Shown: positions 7,839 through 16,414, numbered from the stretch's first letter. The stretch: DNA of 64,000 nt from Pseudomonas morbosilactucae (GCF_023241715.1 NZ_JALQCW010000022.1:40358-104357); one strand, 5' to 3'. The notes: generated from the sequence alone by a model not told the origin. Translations and numbers: made by a program.

Positions 7839-9491
7839 TCAGGCGACCCGGTTGCGGCCCGATGATTTGGCTTGATACAGCTGTTGGTCGGCGCGTTTGA
7901 TCAGCGCCGTGCTGTTGCTGTCTGCCGCGTCGGCCACACTGATGCCGATGCTCACCGTGACTTGCCCGACACCGGGGAAGGTGGCATCGGCGACGGCGGC
8001 GCGGATCTTCTCGGCCACCACTTCCGGGCTGTCCGGGGCCGCGATGTTGGGCAGCAGCACGGCGAATTCCTCGCCGCCATAACGGGCGACGAAGTCGGTG
8101 GCGCGGGTGTGCTGTTCGATCAACTGCGCCAGCTTGTACAGTACCTCATCACCCACGGCATGGCCGTGGTTGTCATTGATTTGCTTGAAGTGATCGGCGT
8201 CGATAAACAACAGGCCGAAACGGTGCCCGGTGCGTTGGAACGACAGGCTGCACTCGCTGAGCTTTTCATCGAAGCGTCGGCGGTTGTAGACCCCGGTGAG
8301 CGCGTCGTGGGTCGCCAGTTTCAACAGTTCGGCATTGGCCTCGCTGAGGGCCGCCGTGCGCAGGGCGACGGTTTTTTCCAGGGACGCATTGGCGTCTTGC
8401 AACTCGCGCTCCTTGAGCAGCAGGGACTCGGTCATGCTCTGGATCGATTGGCCCAGTTGGGCGATTTCCCGCACCGAATGCTCCCGAGGGAAGGTCACCC
8501 CCGGCTGCTGGGCCTGGACCTGTTGGGTCAGCCTGGCCAGTTGCTCGATCGGGCGGCTGAGGTTCAGCGCCAGGTAGTAGGCCACCAGGCCGAACACCAG
8601 TGCGGCGATCACCCCCAGCACCAGCAGTTTGTACAGCAGCAGGCGCGCCGGTTGCAGTGCGATGTCCAGCGGTTGGCGCACCGCGATGTACCAGGCCAGG
8701 CCGCTGCTCGACGGCGTTGGCACCGCCACCACGCTGGTCAGGTAGTCGTTGGCGGTGGTCCACCCAGGGTGCCCGCCGTTGGCGTCAAGCAACAGCAGGC
8801 TGGGTTGCTGTTGCCCCGTCAGGCTTTCCGGGTACAGCACCTTGCCGTCGTGGTCGATGATCAGTGCTTCAAGGTCCTGGCTGTCTTTGCCCAGGACCGC
8901 CGATTCGACAATCCGCGTGACCCAACTCCAATGCGCATGGGCCCCCAGCACCCCGATGACCTGGCCCTGGGCATTTCGAATCGGCGCGGCAAAGTCGATA
9001 AAGCGCAAAGGCTCACCCCCGGCGTTGCCCGGCAGCAGCTTGGCCAGCAACAGCGCTTCGTGGGGGTCGCCGGTGTAGTCACCGCGCAGCCCCGCCTGGA
9101 ACCAGGGGCGCTGTTGCACCGACTGGCCCACCAGCAGGCCGTTCACCGCCTGGCGTACACGCCCCTCGGCGTCGGCCACGCCCATCCAGGCGTACTCGGC
9201 ACGGGACTGAGTGCGCAACTGCATCGACGCCAGGATATCCGGGTCATCCAGGTTGCCGTGCTCCAAGTAGGGCGCGCGGCTGAGGAGGTAGGTTTCCAAC
9301 TGCCGTTCGCGCAGTTGCGATCCCAACAGCGCCGCGGTGGATTTGGCAATGCTCAACAAGGCATTGCCACGGGACTGCCTGATTTGCTCGGTGGCGATAT
9401 GGCCGACATAGAAACCCACGCTGACCAGGGTGAGCAGCGACAATCCGGTAAACCAGAGGGTCAGGTGGCTACGCAGGCTGGCTTTGATCAT
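7839..9491 (-). CDS. Membrane diguanylate cyclase (Cache sensor, HAMP, GGDEF)
   Basis: A predicted c-di-GMP synthase of about 550 residues. The order is a transmembrane segment (about 10-30), a periplasmic double-Cache-like sensor (about 35-280), a second membrane segment (LVLGVIAALVFGLVAYYLAL), a HAMP linker, a short coiled coil (LLLKERELQDANASLEKTVA) and a C-terminal GGDEF domain. The active-site loop is GGEEF, and an RATD inhibitory site stands five residues before it. The enzyme should therefore be active and feedback-inhibited. The start at MIKASLRSHL is preferred because the in-frame codons further upstream lie in intergenic repeat sequence. It converges on the reductase gene with an 18-base gap. 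Confidence 0.93.
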   Translation of the reverse strand: MIKASLRSHLTLWFTGLSLLTLVSVGFYVGHIATEQIRQSRGNALLSIAKSTAALLGSQLRERQLETYLLSRAPYLEHGNLDDPDILASMQLRTQSRAEYAWMGVADAEGRVRQAVNGLLVGQSVQQRPWFQAGLRGDYTGDPHEALLLAKLLPGNAGGEPLRFIDFAAPIRNAQGQVIGVLGAHAHWSWVTRIVESAVLGKDSQDLEALIIDHDGKVLYPESLTGQQQPSLLLLDANGGHPGWTTANDYLTSVVAVPTPSSSGLAWYIAVRQPLDIALQPARLLLYKLLVLGVIAALVFGLVAYYLALNLSRPIEQLARLTQQVQAQQPGVTFPREHSVREIAQLGQSIQSMTESLLLKERELQDANASLEKTVALRTAALSEANAELLKLATHDALTGVYNRRRFDEKLSECSLSFQRTGHRFGLLFIDADHFKQINDNHGHAVGDEVLYKLAQLIEQHTRATDFVARYGGEEFAVLLPNIAAPDSPEVVAEKIRAAVADATFPGVGQVTVSIGISVADAADSNSTALIKRADQQLYQAKSSGRNRVA

Positions 9492-9532
9492 GAGGGGGCT
9501 CGGCAGGTTTGGCGTGGCGGCATGGTATGCCC

Positions 9533-9605
9533 AAAAGCGGCAAGCTGTAAGCCGCAAGCTTGACGCTTGCCACTTGGAGCTTTCCGCTTGCCGCTTGAAG
9601 CTTTT
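9533..9605. repeat. AAGCTTG-type intergenic repeat cluster
   Basis: About 70 bases contain repeated and inverted copies of AAGC/GCTT words (AAGCGGCAAGCTGTAAG, CCGCAAGCTTGACGCTTG, CCGCTTGAAGCTTTTC). Such degenerate stretches recur between genes in fluorescent pseudomonads. Here it separates the GGDEF gene from the GST gene. Confidence 0.6.
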
Positions 9606-9721
9606 CTTCAACTATTCCTCTACGGAATGCCGGCATGAAAATCATGAATTTTATTTATGGCGGGGGATCTCGTAGCGTGGCCGCAGTTGCCTGTTTTTCA
9701 GCCCTTGATGGAGTATGTGCC

Positions 9722-10360
9722 GTGACCCAGCCTTCGCCCCTGCGTTTGTATGTCGATGCTCAATTCACCAGCCCTTACGCCCTGTCGGTGTTTGTGGCGC
9801 TGCGGCACAAGGGCCTTGAGTTCGAGGTCATTCCCCTCGACCTGGAGGCCTGCGAGCACCAGGCGCCGGCTTACGCCAGCCTGTCGCTGACCCGGCGTGT
9901 ACCGACCCTGGTGCAGGGCGAGTTGGCCTTGTCCGAGTCGTCGGCCATCACCGAGTACCTGGACGAAGCCTTCCCCGGAGCGGCGCTTTACCCTGAGGAT
10001 TGGGTGCAACGGGCGCGGGCCCGGCAAGTCCAGGCCTGGTTGCGCAGTGACTTGCTGCCAATTCGCCAGGAACGTTCGACCCTGGTGGTGTTTTATGGCG
10101 TCAAGGCCGGGCCGTTGTCGCCGCAGGCCGCGTCGGCAGCGCAGAAACTGATCGAGGCTGCCCAGGCGTTGCTGGTTGGGAATGCCGAGTACCTGTGTGG
10201 CCAATGGTCGATTGCCGATGTCGACCTGGCGCTGATGCTCAACCGGCTGATCCTCAACGGCGACCCGGTGCCGCCGGCCCTGGTGGCGTACGCGCAGCGC
10301 CAATGGCAGCACCCGGCGGTGCAGGAATGGGTCAACCTGACGCGGCCGCCGATCGGCTGA
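9722..10360 (+). CDS. Glutathione S-transferase family protein (YfcF-like)
   Basis: A cytoplasmic protein of about 212 residues. The N-terminal thioredoxin-like domain reads LRLYVDAQFTSPYALSVFVALRHKGLEFE, with the cis-Pro/substrate segment RRVPTLVQGELALSESSAITEYL. The helical C-terminal domain contains QWSIADVDLALMLNRL. The arrangement resembles E. coli YfcF. The GTG start at 9722 follows GGAG, and the codons before it in frame show no conserved sequence. The substrate is unknown. Confidence 0.88.
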   Translation: MTQPSPLRLYVDAQFTSPYALSVFVALRHKGLEFEVIPLDLEACEHQAPAYASLSLTRRVPTLVQGELALSESSAITEYLDEAFPGAALYPEDWVQRARARQVQAWLRSDLLPIRQERSTLVVFYGVKAGPLSPQAASAAQKLIEAAQALLVGNAEYLCGQWSIADVDLALMLNRLILNGDPVPPALVAYAQRQWQHPAVQEWVNLTRPPIG

Positions 10361-10390
10361 AACCCCAGCCTGTCGCTACGGCGGCAGGCA

Positions 10391-10948
10391 TCAGGGCAGG
10401 GTGGCTGCGGGGGCTTCTTGAGCGCGCAGCTGCTGGCTCATGTCGTCGCAGCTTTGCGACCAGTCCTTGAGCCACTGCGGCATCGGTGGCGATGCTTCGG
10501 ACAGGCCCAGCTCATGCAAAAACGCCCCCGGCGCCACCGTGCCCTTGGCCGAGCGGAACAGGCCGCGCATCACCACCACACCGATCACCCGTCCACGGCT
10601 GACAAAACGGTGCTCCATAAAACTCCACTTTTCGTCCCAGCCAAGCATCCGCGTGTGAATCTCGAAGCCTTCGAAGAGCTTCAGCTCGCGGCGGAACTTG
10701 CCCCACACATCACCGACGATGGGCACGGCCCGGTGCCGCAAGGCCACGCGAAACGCCCCGGTGCGCAGGACGAAATCCATACGCCCGACATCGGCCAGGG
10801 TGAAGTAGCGGCCATTGGTTACGTGACGGTTGAGGTCCAGGTCCAGCGGCCACACGCGCATGCGGGTAACCGTGGTGGCGAGGCCGTCGACGGGCTTGCG
10901 CCAGGGACGACGAAAAAGCATGAGCAAAAGTCGGAACCAGAGATTCAT
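10391..10948 (-). CDS. Hotdog-fold acyl-CoA thioesterase family protein
   Basis: A protein of about 185 residues whose N-terminus is hydrophobic and basic (MNLWFRLLLMLFRRPWRKP) and may associate with the membrane. The core is a 4HBT-type hotdog domain: DLDLNRHVTNGRYFTLADVGRMDF, where the Asp/His and the N-G-x-Y segment are typical of this thioesterase group (THEM6-like). The substrate is unknown. It is divergent from a GlxA-type regulator gene across about 105 bases, so that regulator may control it. The start is the second candidate; a TTG five codons upstream is possible. Confidence 0.75.
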   Translation of the reverse strand: MNLWFRLLLMLFRRPWRKPVDGLATTVTRMRVWPLDLDLNRHVTNGRYFTLADVGRMDFVLRTGAFRVALRHRAVPIVGDVWGKFRRELKLFEGFEIHTRMLGWDEKWSFMEHRFVSRGRVIGVVVMRGLFRSAKGTVAPGAFLHELGLSEASPPMPQWLKDWSQSCDDMSQQLRAQEAPAATLP

Positions 10949-11053
10949 AAGCACGCCGATCAATGAATGAGCGTTGCACTCTAAGGATCCGGCTTCAGTT
11001 ACAGTAGGTGCGTAAATGACTTATTTCATGCGAAAAGCGCAATAGGCCGGGTT

Positions 11054-12019
11054 ATGCACATCACCTTGTTATTGGCAGACCAATGTTCCGCCGCCAGCGC
11101 CACCCTGGCCCTGGAAATGCTCAGCGCCGCCAACCTGTTTGCCGAGGGCACGGGGCAGCCGTTCGAGGTGGTTTGCGCATCGCTGGACGGCGCCGATGTG
11201 GCGGCGTGGGGCGGGCAGGTGCTGCGGGTCGACGTGGCGCTCGCCGAGGCCGTGCACACCGATCTGGTGCTGATCCCCGGCTTCCTTTTCACCCTCAAGG
11301 ACGCCTTGCCGGCTTTTGCCGCGTACGGGCCATGGCTACGCCAACAGCATGCCCGGGGAGCGGTCCTGGCCTCCATGTGCACGGCGGCGTTCATGCTGGC
11401 GGAAATCGGGCTGCTGGACGGGATGCGGGCCACCACTCACTGGGCGTTCGCCGACCTGTTCCGGCGCCGTTATGGCGCGGTGCGTCTGGACGCCGCGCAG
11501 ATTCTCTGCGAGGACCAGCGGTTGATCACCAGCGGCGGGGCGAGTGCCGCCATGGACCTGTTGCTGCACCTGGTGCGGCGCTTCGCGTCCCTGGAGCTGG
11601 CGCAGAAATGCGGCAAGTACCTGCTGGTGGATAACGTGCGCACCCAGCAATCGGTGTATGCCCTGTGGTCGCTGCCCAAGCACCACGGCGATGATAAAAT
11701 CCTGCGGGTCCAGGACTGGCTGGAGGAGCATTTCCAGCAACCGTTGCTGATCGACGACGTGGCCCAGCGCTTCGCCTTTGGCACCCGCAACTTCAAGCGG
11801 CGCTTCAAGGACGCCACGGGCTACACCCCCCTGGCGTACCTGCAGGCGTTGCGCCTGGAAAAGGCCAAGCAACTGCTCGAATCCACCCGCATGACCCTGG
11901 ACAGCATCACCTACGCCGTGGGCTACGAAGACAGCAACTCGTTCCGCCGCCTGTTTCTACAGCGGGTCGGCCTGCTACCGGCGGCGTACCGCAAGCAGTT
12001 CCAGCCGAGCGGCAGTTGA
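11054..12019 (+). CDS. GlxA-type AraC regulator (DJ-1/PfpI domain plus AraC HTH)
   Basis: A transcription factor of 321 residues. Residues about 1-170 form a class I glutamine-amidotransferase-like DJ-1 domain, with the elbow region ASMCTAAFMLAEIGLLDG. The C-terminal 100 residues hold two AraC helix-turn-helix motifs (LLIDDVAQRFAFGTRNFKRRFK and DSITYAVGYEDSNSFRRLF). Members such as CdhR, GbdR and ArgR act on amine or amino-acid catabolism genes. The target here cannot be read, but the divergent thioesterase gene is the natural candidate. Confidence 0.9.
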   Translation: MHITLLLADQCSAASATLALEMLSAANLFAEGTGQPFEVVCASLDGADVAAWGGQVLRVDVALAEAVHTDLVLIPGFLFTLKDALPAFAAYGPWLRQQHARGAVLASMCTAAFMLAEIGLLDGMRATTHWAFADLFRRRYGAVRLDAAQILCEDQRLITSGGASAAMDLLLHLVRRFASLELAQKCGKYLLVDNVRTQQSVYALWSLPKHHGDDKILRVQDWLEEHFQQPLLIDDVAQRFAFGTRNFKRRFKDATGYTPLAYLQALRLEKAKQLLESTRMTLDSITYAVGYEDSNSFRRLFLQRVGLLPAAYRKQFQPSGS

Positions 12020-12043
12020 GGCGCCCGCTGTCCGGCCAGCGCT

Positions 12044-12472
12044 TTACGCCGGCCAGTGCTTTTTCAGGTAGAAGCGCTGGTGGCCCGGCGGGCAATCCTC
12101 CAGTACCCCCATGATCTGATAGCCCTGTTTCTGATAGAACCCCGGCGCCTGGAAGCTGTAGGTGTAGAGAAACACCCCTTTGCAACCCAGGTCGCGGGCG
12201 TGCTCTTCGGCCCGCTTGAGCAACGCGCTGCCCAGGCCGTGGCTGCGCTTTTCATCGTTCAGCCACAGGTAGTCGATGTACAGCCAGCCCATGCCGACAT
12301 TGCCGAACAGGCCGCCGATGACTTGGTCTTCTTGATCGCGGGCGTAGAGCTGGAAGTCCTCATATTGGGAGTGACCGATGCTCTGCGCATTGAAGCGCTC
12401 CAGGCCCTGTCGCACCTCGGCCATGGCTTCGGCGTCGGCGCCCAGGGTCAAGCGGTAAGGGGGGTCGTTCAT
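12044..12472 (-). CDS. GNAT family N-acetyltransferase
   Basis: A 142-residue acetyl-CoA-dependent transferase. The core GNAT motif A is visible as WLNDEKRSHGLGSALLKRAEEHARDLG (R/Q-x-x-G-x-G/A type). Motif B follows as VFLYTYSFQAPGFYQKQGY. The start follows AGGAG at five bases. The substrate is unknown. It converges on the GlxA-type gene with a 24-base gap. Confidence 0.88.
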   Translation of the reverse strand: MNDPPYRLTLGADAEAMAEVRQGLERFNAQSIGHSQYEDFQLYARDQEDQVIGGLFGNVGMGWLYIDYLWLNDEKRSHGLGSALLKRAEEHARDLGCKGVFLYTYSFQAPGFYQKQGYQIMGVLEDCPPGHQRFYLKKHWPA

Positions 12473-12611
12473 GGGCGCTCCTGTGGGGCAATTTGAGGTG
12501 GGCGGTATCCTACAGGCTTGGCGGACGGATGGTCAGGGGCGGCTTGATCCTTTCCTGATCCCTGCCTTTCTGGTAAGGGTGCTTCCGCCATTTCCCGATC
12601 TGGAGCCGATG

Positions 12612-13337
12612 ATGAGTGTGATTTCCCCCGCAGTGCTGGCCGACCTGGCCCCCCAGGGCGTGTTGCGCGCCGCGATCAATTTTGGCAACCCGGTGCTGGC
12701 CCAGCCGGGCGCGGACGGCAAGCCCCAGGGCGTGTCCGTGGCCCTGGCCAAGGCGTTGGCCGAGGAACTGGGCGTGGGCCTGGAGTTGCAGACCTTCGAC
12801 GCGGCGGGCAAGGTTTTCGCGGCATTGGAGCAGGGCGCCTGGGACTTGGCGTTCCTGGCCATCGAGCCGGTGCGTGAAGAGCAGATAGCCTTCAGCGAAC
12901 CCTATGTGATCATCGAAGGCACTTACCTGGTGGCGGCCGACGCGCCTTATCAGGCGGTCGCGGATCTTGACCAGCCGGGCCTGCGCCTCGCGGTGGGCAA
13001 GGGGGCGGCCTATGACCTGTTCCTCAGTCGCACCCTGCAGCATGCGCAACTGGAACGGGCAGAAACCTCGGCTGCGGCGGTGGACCTGTACATCGCCCAG
13101 GGCCTCGATGCCGCCGCCGGGGTGCGCCAGCCGCTGCAAAAAGTGGCCGACGCGGACCGCCGTTATCGGGTGCTGGACGGTGCCTTCACCGCCATTCGCC
13201 AAGCCATGGCCGTGCCCCGTGAGCGCCAGGCCGGTGCGGCCTACGTGCGGGAGTTTGTCGAGCGCAAGAAAGCCGATGGCCTGGTGCGTGCGGCGCTGAC
13301 CGCCACCGGTCAGGCGGACGTGCCAGTGGCCCCTTGA
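12612..13337 (+). CDS. Bacterial solute-binding-like protein without signal peptide
   Basis: A protein of about 241 residues with the family 3 (amino-acid) periplasmic-binding fold: GVLRAAINFGNPVLAQ, GVSVALAKALAEELGVGLE, GAWDLAFLAIEPVREEQIAFSEPYVIIEGTY. GGAG six bases before the second of two adjacent ATG codons sets the start at MSVISPAVLADLAP, and nothing there resembles a signal peptide. It should therefore stay in the cytoplasm, unlike true transporter subunits, and no ABC ATPase or permease gene adjoins it. It may act as an enzyme or ligand-binding sensor; cyclohexadienyl dehydratase is one enzyme family that shares this fold. Confidence 0.75.
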   Translation: MSVISPAVLADLAPQGVLRAAINFGNPVLAQPGADGKPQGVSVALAKALAEELGVGLELQTFDAAGKVFAALEQGAWDLAFLAIEPVREEQIAFSEPYVIIEGTYLVAADAPYQAVADLDQPGLRLAVGKGAAYDLFLSRTLQHAQLERAETSAAAVDLYIAQGLDAAAGVRQPLQKVADADRRYRVLDGAFTAIRQAMAVPRERQAGAAYVREFVERKKADGLVRAALTATGQADVPVAP

Positions 13338-13380
13338 TGACCCGTGCCCGGCTGGCGCTGGGCAGGGGCTGAAAAAAGGC

Positions 13381-13408
13381 AAAAAAAAGCTGCCATAACC
13401 CTGGCAGC
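13381..13408 (-). terminator. Intrinsic terminator on the minus strand
   Basis: GCTGCCA and TGGCAGC form a 7-bp stem with a six-base loop. On the minus strand it is followed by eight T, and on the plus strand by no T-tract. No annotated minus-strand gene ends here, which suggests a short minus-strand transcript from the gap to its right. Confidence 0.6.
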
Positions 13409-13452
13409 CAGAACAACGAGCACGCGTTGCTCGCCACAGTATCGGGCTGGCG

Positions 13453-13471
13453 TATGACGTTTTGATGACAT
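13453..13471 (-). promoter_or_regulatory. Pho-box-like site, minus orientation
   Basis: The minus strand reads ATGTCATCAAAACGTCATA, two CTGTCAT-like repeats with an A-rich 4-base spacer, about 15 of 19 positions of the PhoB consensus. A GATACT -10-like hexamer follows nine bases downstream on the same strand (13443-13438). Confidence 0.45.
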
Positions 13472-13496
13472 GTTCCAGCGTTCAAATACCTGGGCA

Positions 13497-13515
13497 CTGT
13501 CATCCGGACGTCATC
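13497..13515 (+). promoter_or_regulatory. Pho-box-like site upstream of the Ppx/GppA gene
   Basis: CTGTCATCCGGACGTCATC contains one perfect PhoB repeat and a second with five of seven matches, separated by four bases. A CAAAAT -10-like hexamer lies 11 bases downstream. Phosphate-starvation control of a polyphosphatase gene would be logical. Confidence 0.45.
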
Positions 13516-13596
13516 TTTCGAGTGGCAAAATCCCCTCCAACCCTCTGCCGGCGCAGGGGTGCTTGCCAACGGATGAACTTGCCAGGAACACAGCCC

Positions 13597-14538
13597 ATGA
13601 AAGGCGAAAGCCCCCTGTATGCCGCCATCGACCTGGGCTCCAATGCGTTTCGCCTGATGATCGGGCAACCCCTCAAGCGCGATCGGCAGTGGCAGGTCCA
13701 GGCCGTCAAGACCCTGCGGGAACCGGTGCGCCTGGCCGAAGGCTTGCAGGGCGGGGCGCTGGATGAGTTGGCCTTGGAACGCGGCTGGCAGGCCTTGGCG
13801 CGTTTTGGCAAGCGCTTGCGGGGCTTCGAGCCCGGACGGGTGCGTGCCGTGGCCACCAGCGCGGTGCGTGAAGCCGACAATGCGCGGCTGTTTCTCCACG
13901 GTGCCGAGCGCCGCCTGGGCTTTCGCATCGATGTCATCAGCGGTCAGGAAGAGGCCCACCTGGTGTACGCCGGGATCGCCCATGCCGACCCCTTGCAACA
14001 GGACCGGCGCCTGGTGGTGGACATCGGCGGTGGCTCCACCGAATTGATCATCGGCCAGGGCAGCCAACCACTGCTCACCGAAAGCCTGGCCATCGGCAGC
14101 GGCACCTTCGGCACTCGCTATTTCCCGGGTGGTGTCATCAGTGCCACCGGCCTGTTGGAAGCCGAGCGCGTGGCCTGCCGGCAATTCGAACGGGTGGCCC
14201 AGCGCTACCGCGAATTGGGTTGGCAGCAGGCCATTGGTTCATCGGGCACCGCGCGCATGCTGGCCAAGGTGCTCAAGGCCAACGGCCTGAACGATGCCGG
14301 GGAGGAGGGCATCACCTACGGCGGCTTGCTGCGCTTGTCCCTGCGCCTGCTGCAGGTCGGGCACGTTCGCCAACTCAGGTTGCTGGGGCTGCAACCCCAG
14401 CGCCTCGGCAGCCTGCCCGGTGGCCTGGCGCTGATGTTGGCGGCTTTCAAGGTGTTTGGTGTCGAGCGCATGGCGCCTTCGGAGCCTGGGTTGCGGCTGG
14501 GCGTGCTGCATGGGTTGATGAGCCAGCGCCTGAACTGA
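13597..14538 (+). CDS. Ppx/GppA family phosphatase, short form
   Basis: A protein of about 313 residues with the actin-like Ppx/GppA fold: AAIDLGSNAFRLMIG at the N-terminus, VRAVATSAVREADN, and the second phosphate loop VVDIGGGSTELIIG. The family hydrolyses polyphosphate or (p)ppGpp. Full exopolyphosphatases have about 500 residues with an HD-like C-terminal domain. This protein ends after the second actin-like lobe, so it is a short paralogue, and the usual ppx/ppk pair is not here. I start at MKGESPLYAAID, after AGGA. Pho-box-like sites upstream suggest phosphate control. Confidence 0.85.
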   Translation: MKGESPLYAAIDLGSNAFRLMIGQPLKRDRQWQVQAVKTLREPVRLAEGLQGGALDELALERGWQALARFGKRLRGFEPGRVRAVATSAVREADNARLFLHGAERRLGFRIDVISGQEEAHLVYAGIAHADPLQQDRRLVVDIGGGSTELIIGQGSQPLLTESLAIGSGTFGTRYFPGGVISATGLLEAERVACRQFERVAQRYRELGWQQAIGSSGTARMLAKVLKANGLNDAGEEGITYGGLLRLSLRLLQVGHVRQLRLLGLQPQRLGSLPGGLALMLAAFKVFGVERMAPSEPGLRLGVLHGLMSQRLN

Positions 14539-14597
14539 TGCGGGTCGAAGAGGCCTTCGAGGGCCGGTATTGACCCTCGATGCCGATTAACCGGCAG

Positions 14598-15524
14598 CTA
14601 CTTGAAGTGCTGCTCGAAGCTCGCCACCTGCTCCGGGCGGATTAGCTGGTAGGGCACCCAGACAAAGGTCTCCACCGGCTCACCCTTGATCAGCTTCAGC
14701 GCCGCTTGCATGGCACTGGCCGCCTGAGCCTTGGGGTCCTGGAACACTGAGGCGGCCAGTTGCCCGCGCTTGATCGCGTTCAGGCCGTCGGGCAGACCGT
14801 CGATGCCCACCACCGGCACTTCGCCCTTGGCCTTGCCGGCCTGTTGCAGGGCCATGGAGGCACCAATGGCCATCTCGTCGTTGTTGGCGACGATGGCGTC
14901 GACGTCGACCCCGGCCAGCAGCCAGTTGCTGGTCAGGTCCATGCCTTTGCTGCGTTGCCATTCGGCGCTTTGCTCGCCCACCACCTTGATGCCCGGGTAG
15001 TCCTTGAGCACCTGCTTGGCGCCCTCGGTGCGACCCTGGGTGGCGTTCTGCGCGAGGTCGCCCATGATGATCGCGACGTTGCCCTTGCCGCCCATTTTCT
15101 CGGCCAGGAAGCGCATCTGCAGTTGCCCGGCCTCGATGTCGTCAGAAGCCACCGCCACCACGCCCTTGGGCAGTTCGGGCTGGTCGGGGCGGCGGTTGAC
15201 GTAGACCAGCGGGATTTTCGCGGCCACGGCAGCACGGGTGATGTTGGTGGCAGCGGCGGTGTCCACGGGCAGCACGATCACTGCGTCGACCTTTTGCGCG
15301 AGGAAGTTCTCGACTTGGCTCAACTGGCGCACCACGTCGCCCTGGGCGTCCTCGAACTGGACCTGCACCTGTTGTTGCTTGGCCGCATCGGCCAGGCCGC
15401 TGCGCACGTAGGTCATGAAGTTGTCGTCGACCTTGGCGATGCTCACGCCAATGCGGTAGTCGGCCAGGGCCAGGTGGCTGAACAGGGTCAGGGCCCCGGC
15501 AAGCAGAAATGAGTAGCGACGCAT
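14598..15524 (-). CDS. Periplasmic sugar/polyol-binding protein (ribose/inositol type)
   Basis: A substrate-binding protein of 308 residues from the ribose/inositol class. The signal peptide is MRRYSFLLAGALTLFSHLALA. The periplasmic-binding type 4 fold follows (YRIGVSIAKVDDNFMTYVRSG, VDAVIVLPVDTAAATNITRAA, DAIVANNDEMAIGASMAL). It is the last gene of a probable three-gene operon after a dehydrogenase and a hydroxypyruvate-isomerase-like gene, behind a sigma-54 promoter. No ABC ATPase or permease gene is in the cassette, so it must use a transporter encoded elsewhere or act as a sensor. Inositol or a related polyol is a likely ligand by context only. Confidence 0.88.
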   Translation of the reverse strand: MRRYSFLLAGALTLFSHLALADYRIGVSIAKVDDNFMTYVRSGLADAAKQQQVQVQFEDAQGDVVRQLSQVENFLAQKVDAVIVLPVDTAAATNITRAAVAAKIPLVYVNRRPDQPELPKGVVAVASDDIEAGQLQMRFLAEKMGGKGNVAIIMGDLAQNATQGRTEGAKQVLKDYPGIKVVGEQSAEWQRSKGMDLTSNWLLAGVDVDAIVANNDEMAIGASMALQQAGKAKGEVPVVGIDGLPDGLNAIKRGQLAASVFQDPKAQAASAMQAALKLIKGEPVETFVWVPYQLIRPEQVASFEQHFK

Positions 15525-15625
15525 GATGGTTTTCCTTTTGTTGTTATGGGATGAAATTCATCAAGATCCATCGGTGCTGCAGTGGGCTCTCGGGGCCGGG
15601 CGGTCCGCCGAGAGCCCGGTGCTGT

Positions 15626-16414
15626 TCACGCCAGGGTGAAGGCGTGGCGGAAGCTTTCCAGGGCCTGTTCGGAATCCCCCGAGGCCCAGCCTTCAAGGCC
15701 GACCACTCCCTTATAACCGATGCCGTGCAAGGCCCTGGCAATCGCCGGGTAATGAATTTCGCCGGTGCCCGGCTCCTTGCGCCCGGGCACGTCGGCCACC
15801 TGGATTTCACCGATAGCCGCACCGGCGCGCTGGATCAATTCGATCAGGTTTCCCTCACCGATTTGTGCGTGGTACAGGTCCAGGTTCATTTTCAAGTGGG
15901 CGCTGCCCACGGCTTCCACCAGGGCCAAAGTGTCGTCGGCACGGGCGAACGGGGTGCCGGGATGATCCACCGCGGTGTTGAGGTTTTCCAGGAGAAACAC
16001 CTTGCCGGCGTCTTCGCCCAGGCGGGCAATCTGCTCCAGGGTCTTGCACGCCCGCAACCACTGGGCGCCGCTGCTGCGGGCCACGGGCCGTACCGGCAGG
16101 CCCCGGTTGTCCAGGCCGGTGCCGTGCAGGTTGAGGCTCGGGCAGTTCAGGCGGGCGGCCACGCCGAGGGATTCCCGGGCGCTGTCCAGCAGATTGCGGA
16201 TGCCTTCGGGCTCGGTCAGGTTGCCGCTGATGTAGCCGGTCATGGAGGTGAAATCGGCGCCGGTGGCGGCCAGGGCGACGATGTCCTTTTGCGTCCAGTC
16301 CCAGATTTCCGCGCTGAAACCGAGGGCGTGGATGCGCTGCACCCGCTCCACGAACGGCAGTTCGAGGAACACCATTTCGGCGCTGACCGCCAGTTTGAAC
16401 GGGCAGTGGCTCAT
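15626..16414 (-). CDS. Hydroxypyruvate isomerase-like TIM-barrel protein
   Basis: A cytoplasmic sugar isomerase/epimerase of 262 residues from the xylose-isomerase-like TIM-barrel superfamily. The segment VPGRKEPGTGEIHY is the hallmark of the hydroxypyruvate isomerase (Hyi) group. Metal-binding acidic and His residues are seen in LENLNT, LKMNLDLYHAQ and VGLEGW. Its start overlaps the stop of the dehydrogenase gene (ATGA), so the two are co-translated. In such a cassette it probably isomerises a keto-sugar or keto-acid made by the dehydrogenase. IolE/IolI-like activity is an alternative. Confidence 0.82.
   Translation of the reverse strand: MSHCPFKLAVSAEMVFLELPFVERVQRIHALGFSAEIWDWTQKDIVALAATGADFTSMTGYISGNLTEPEGIRNLLDSARESLGVAARLNCPSLNLHGTGLDNRGLPVRPVARSSGAQWLRACKTLEQIARLGEDAGKVFLLENLNTAVDHPGTPFARADDTLALVEAVGSAHLKMNLDLYHAQIGEGNLIELIQRAGAAIGEIQVADVPGRKEPGTGEIHYPAIARALHGIGYKGVVGLEGWASGDSEQALESFRHAFTLA

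Noticed and set aside
7872..9563. A 563-codon open frame on the plus strand
   Set aside because: It lies opposite the GGDEF gene, whose domains are complete; the antisense translation is low-complexity Gln/Arg/Gly-rich sequence.
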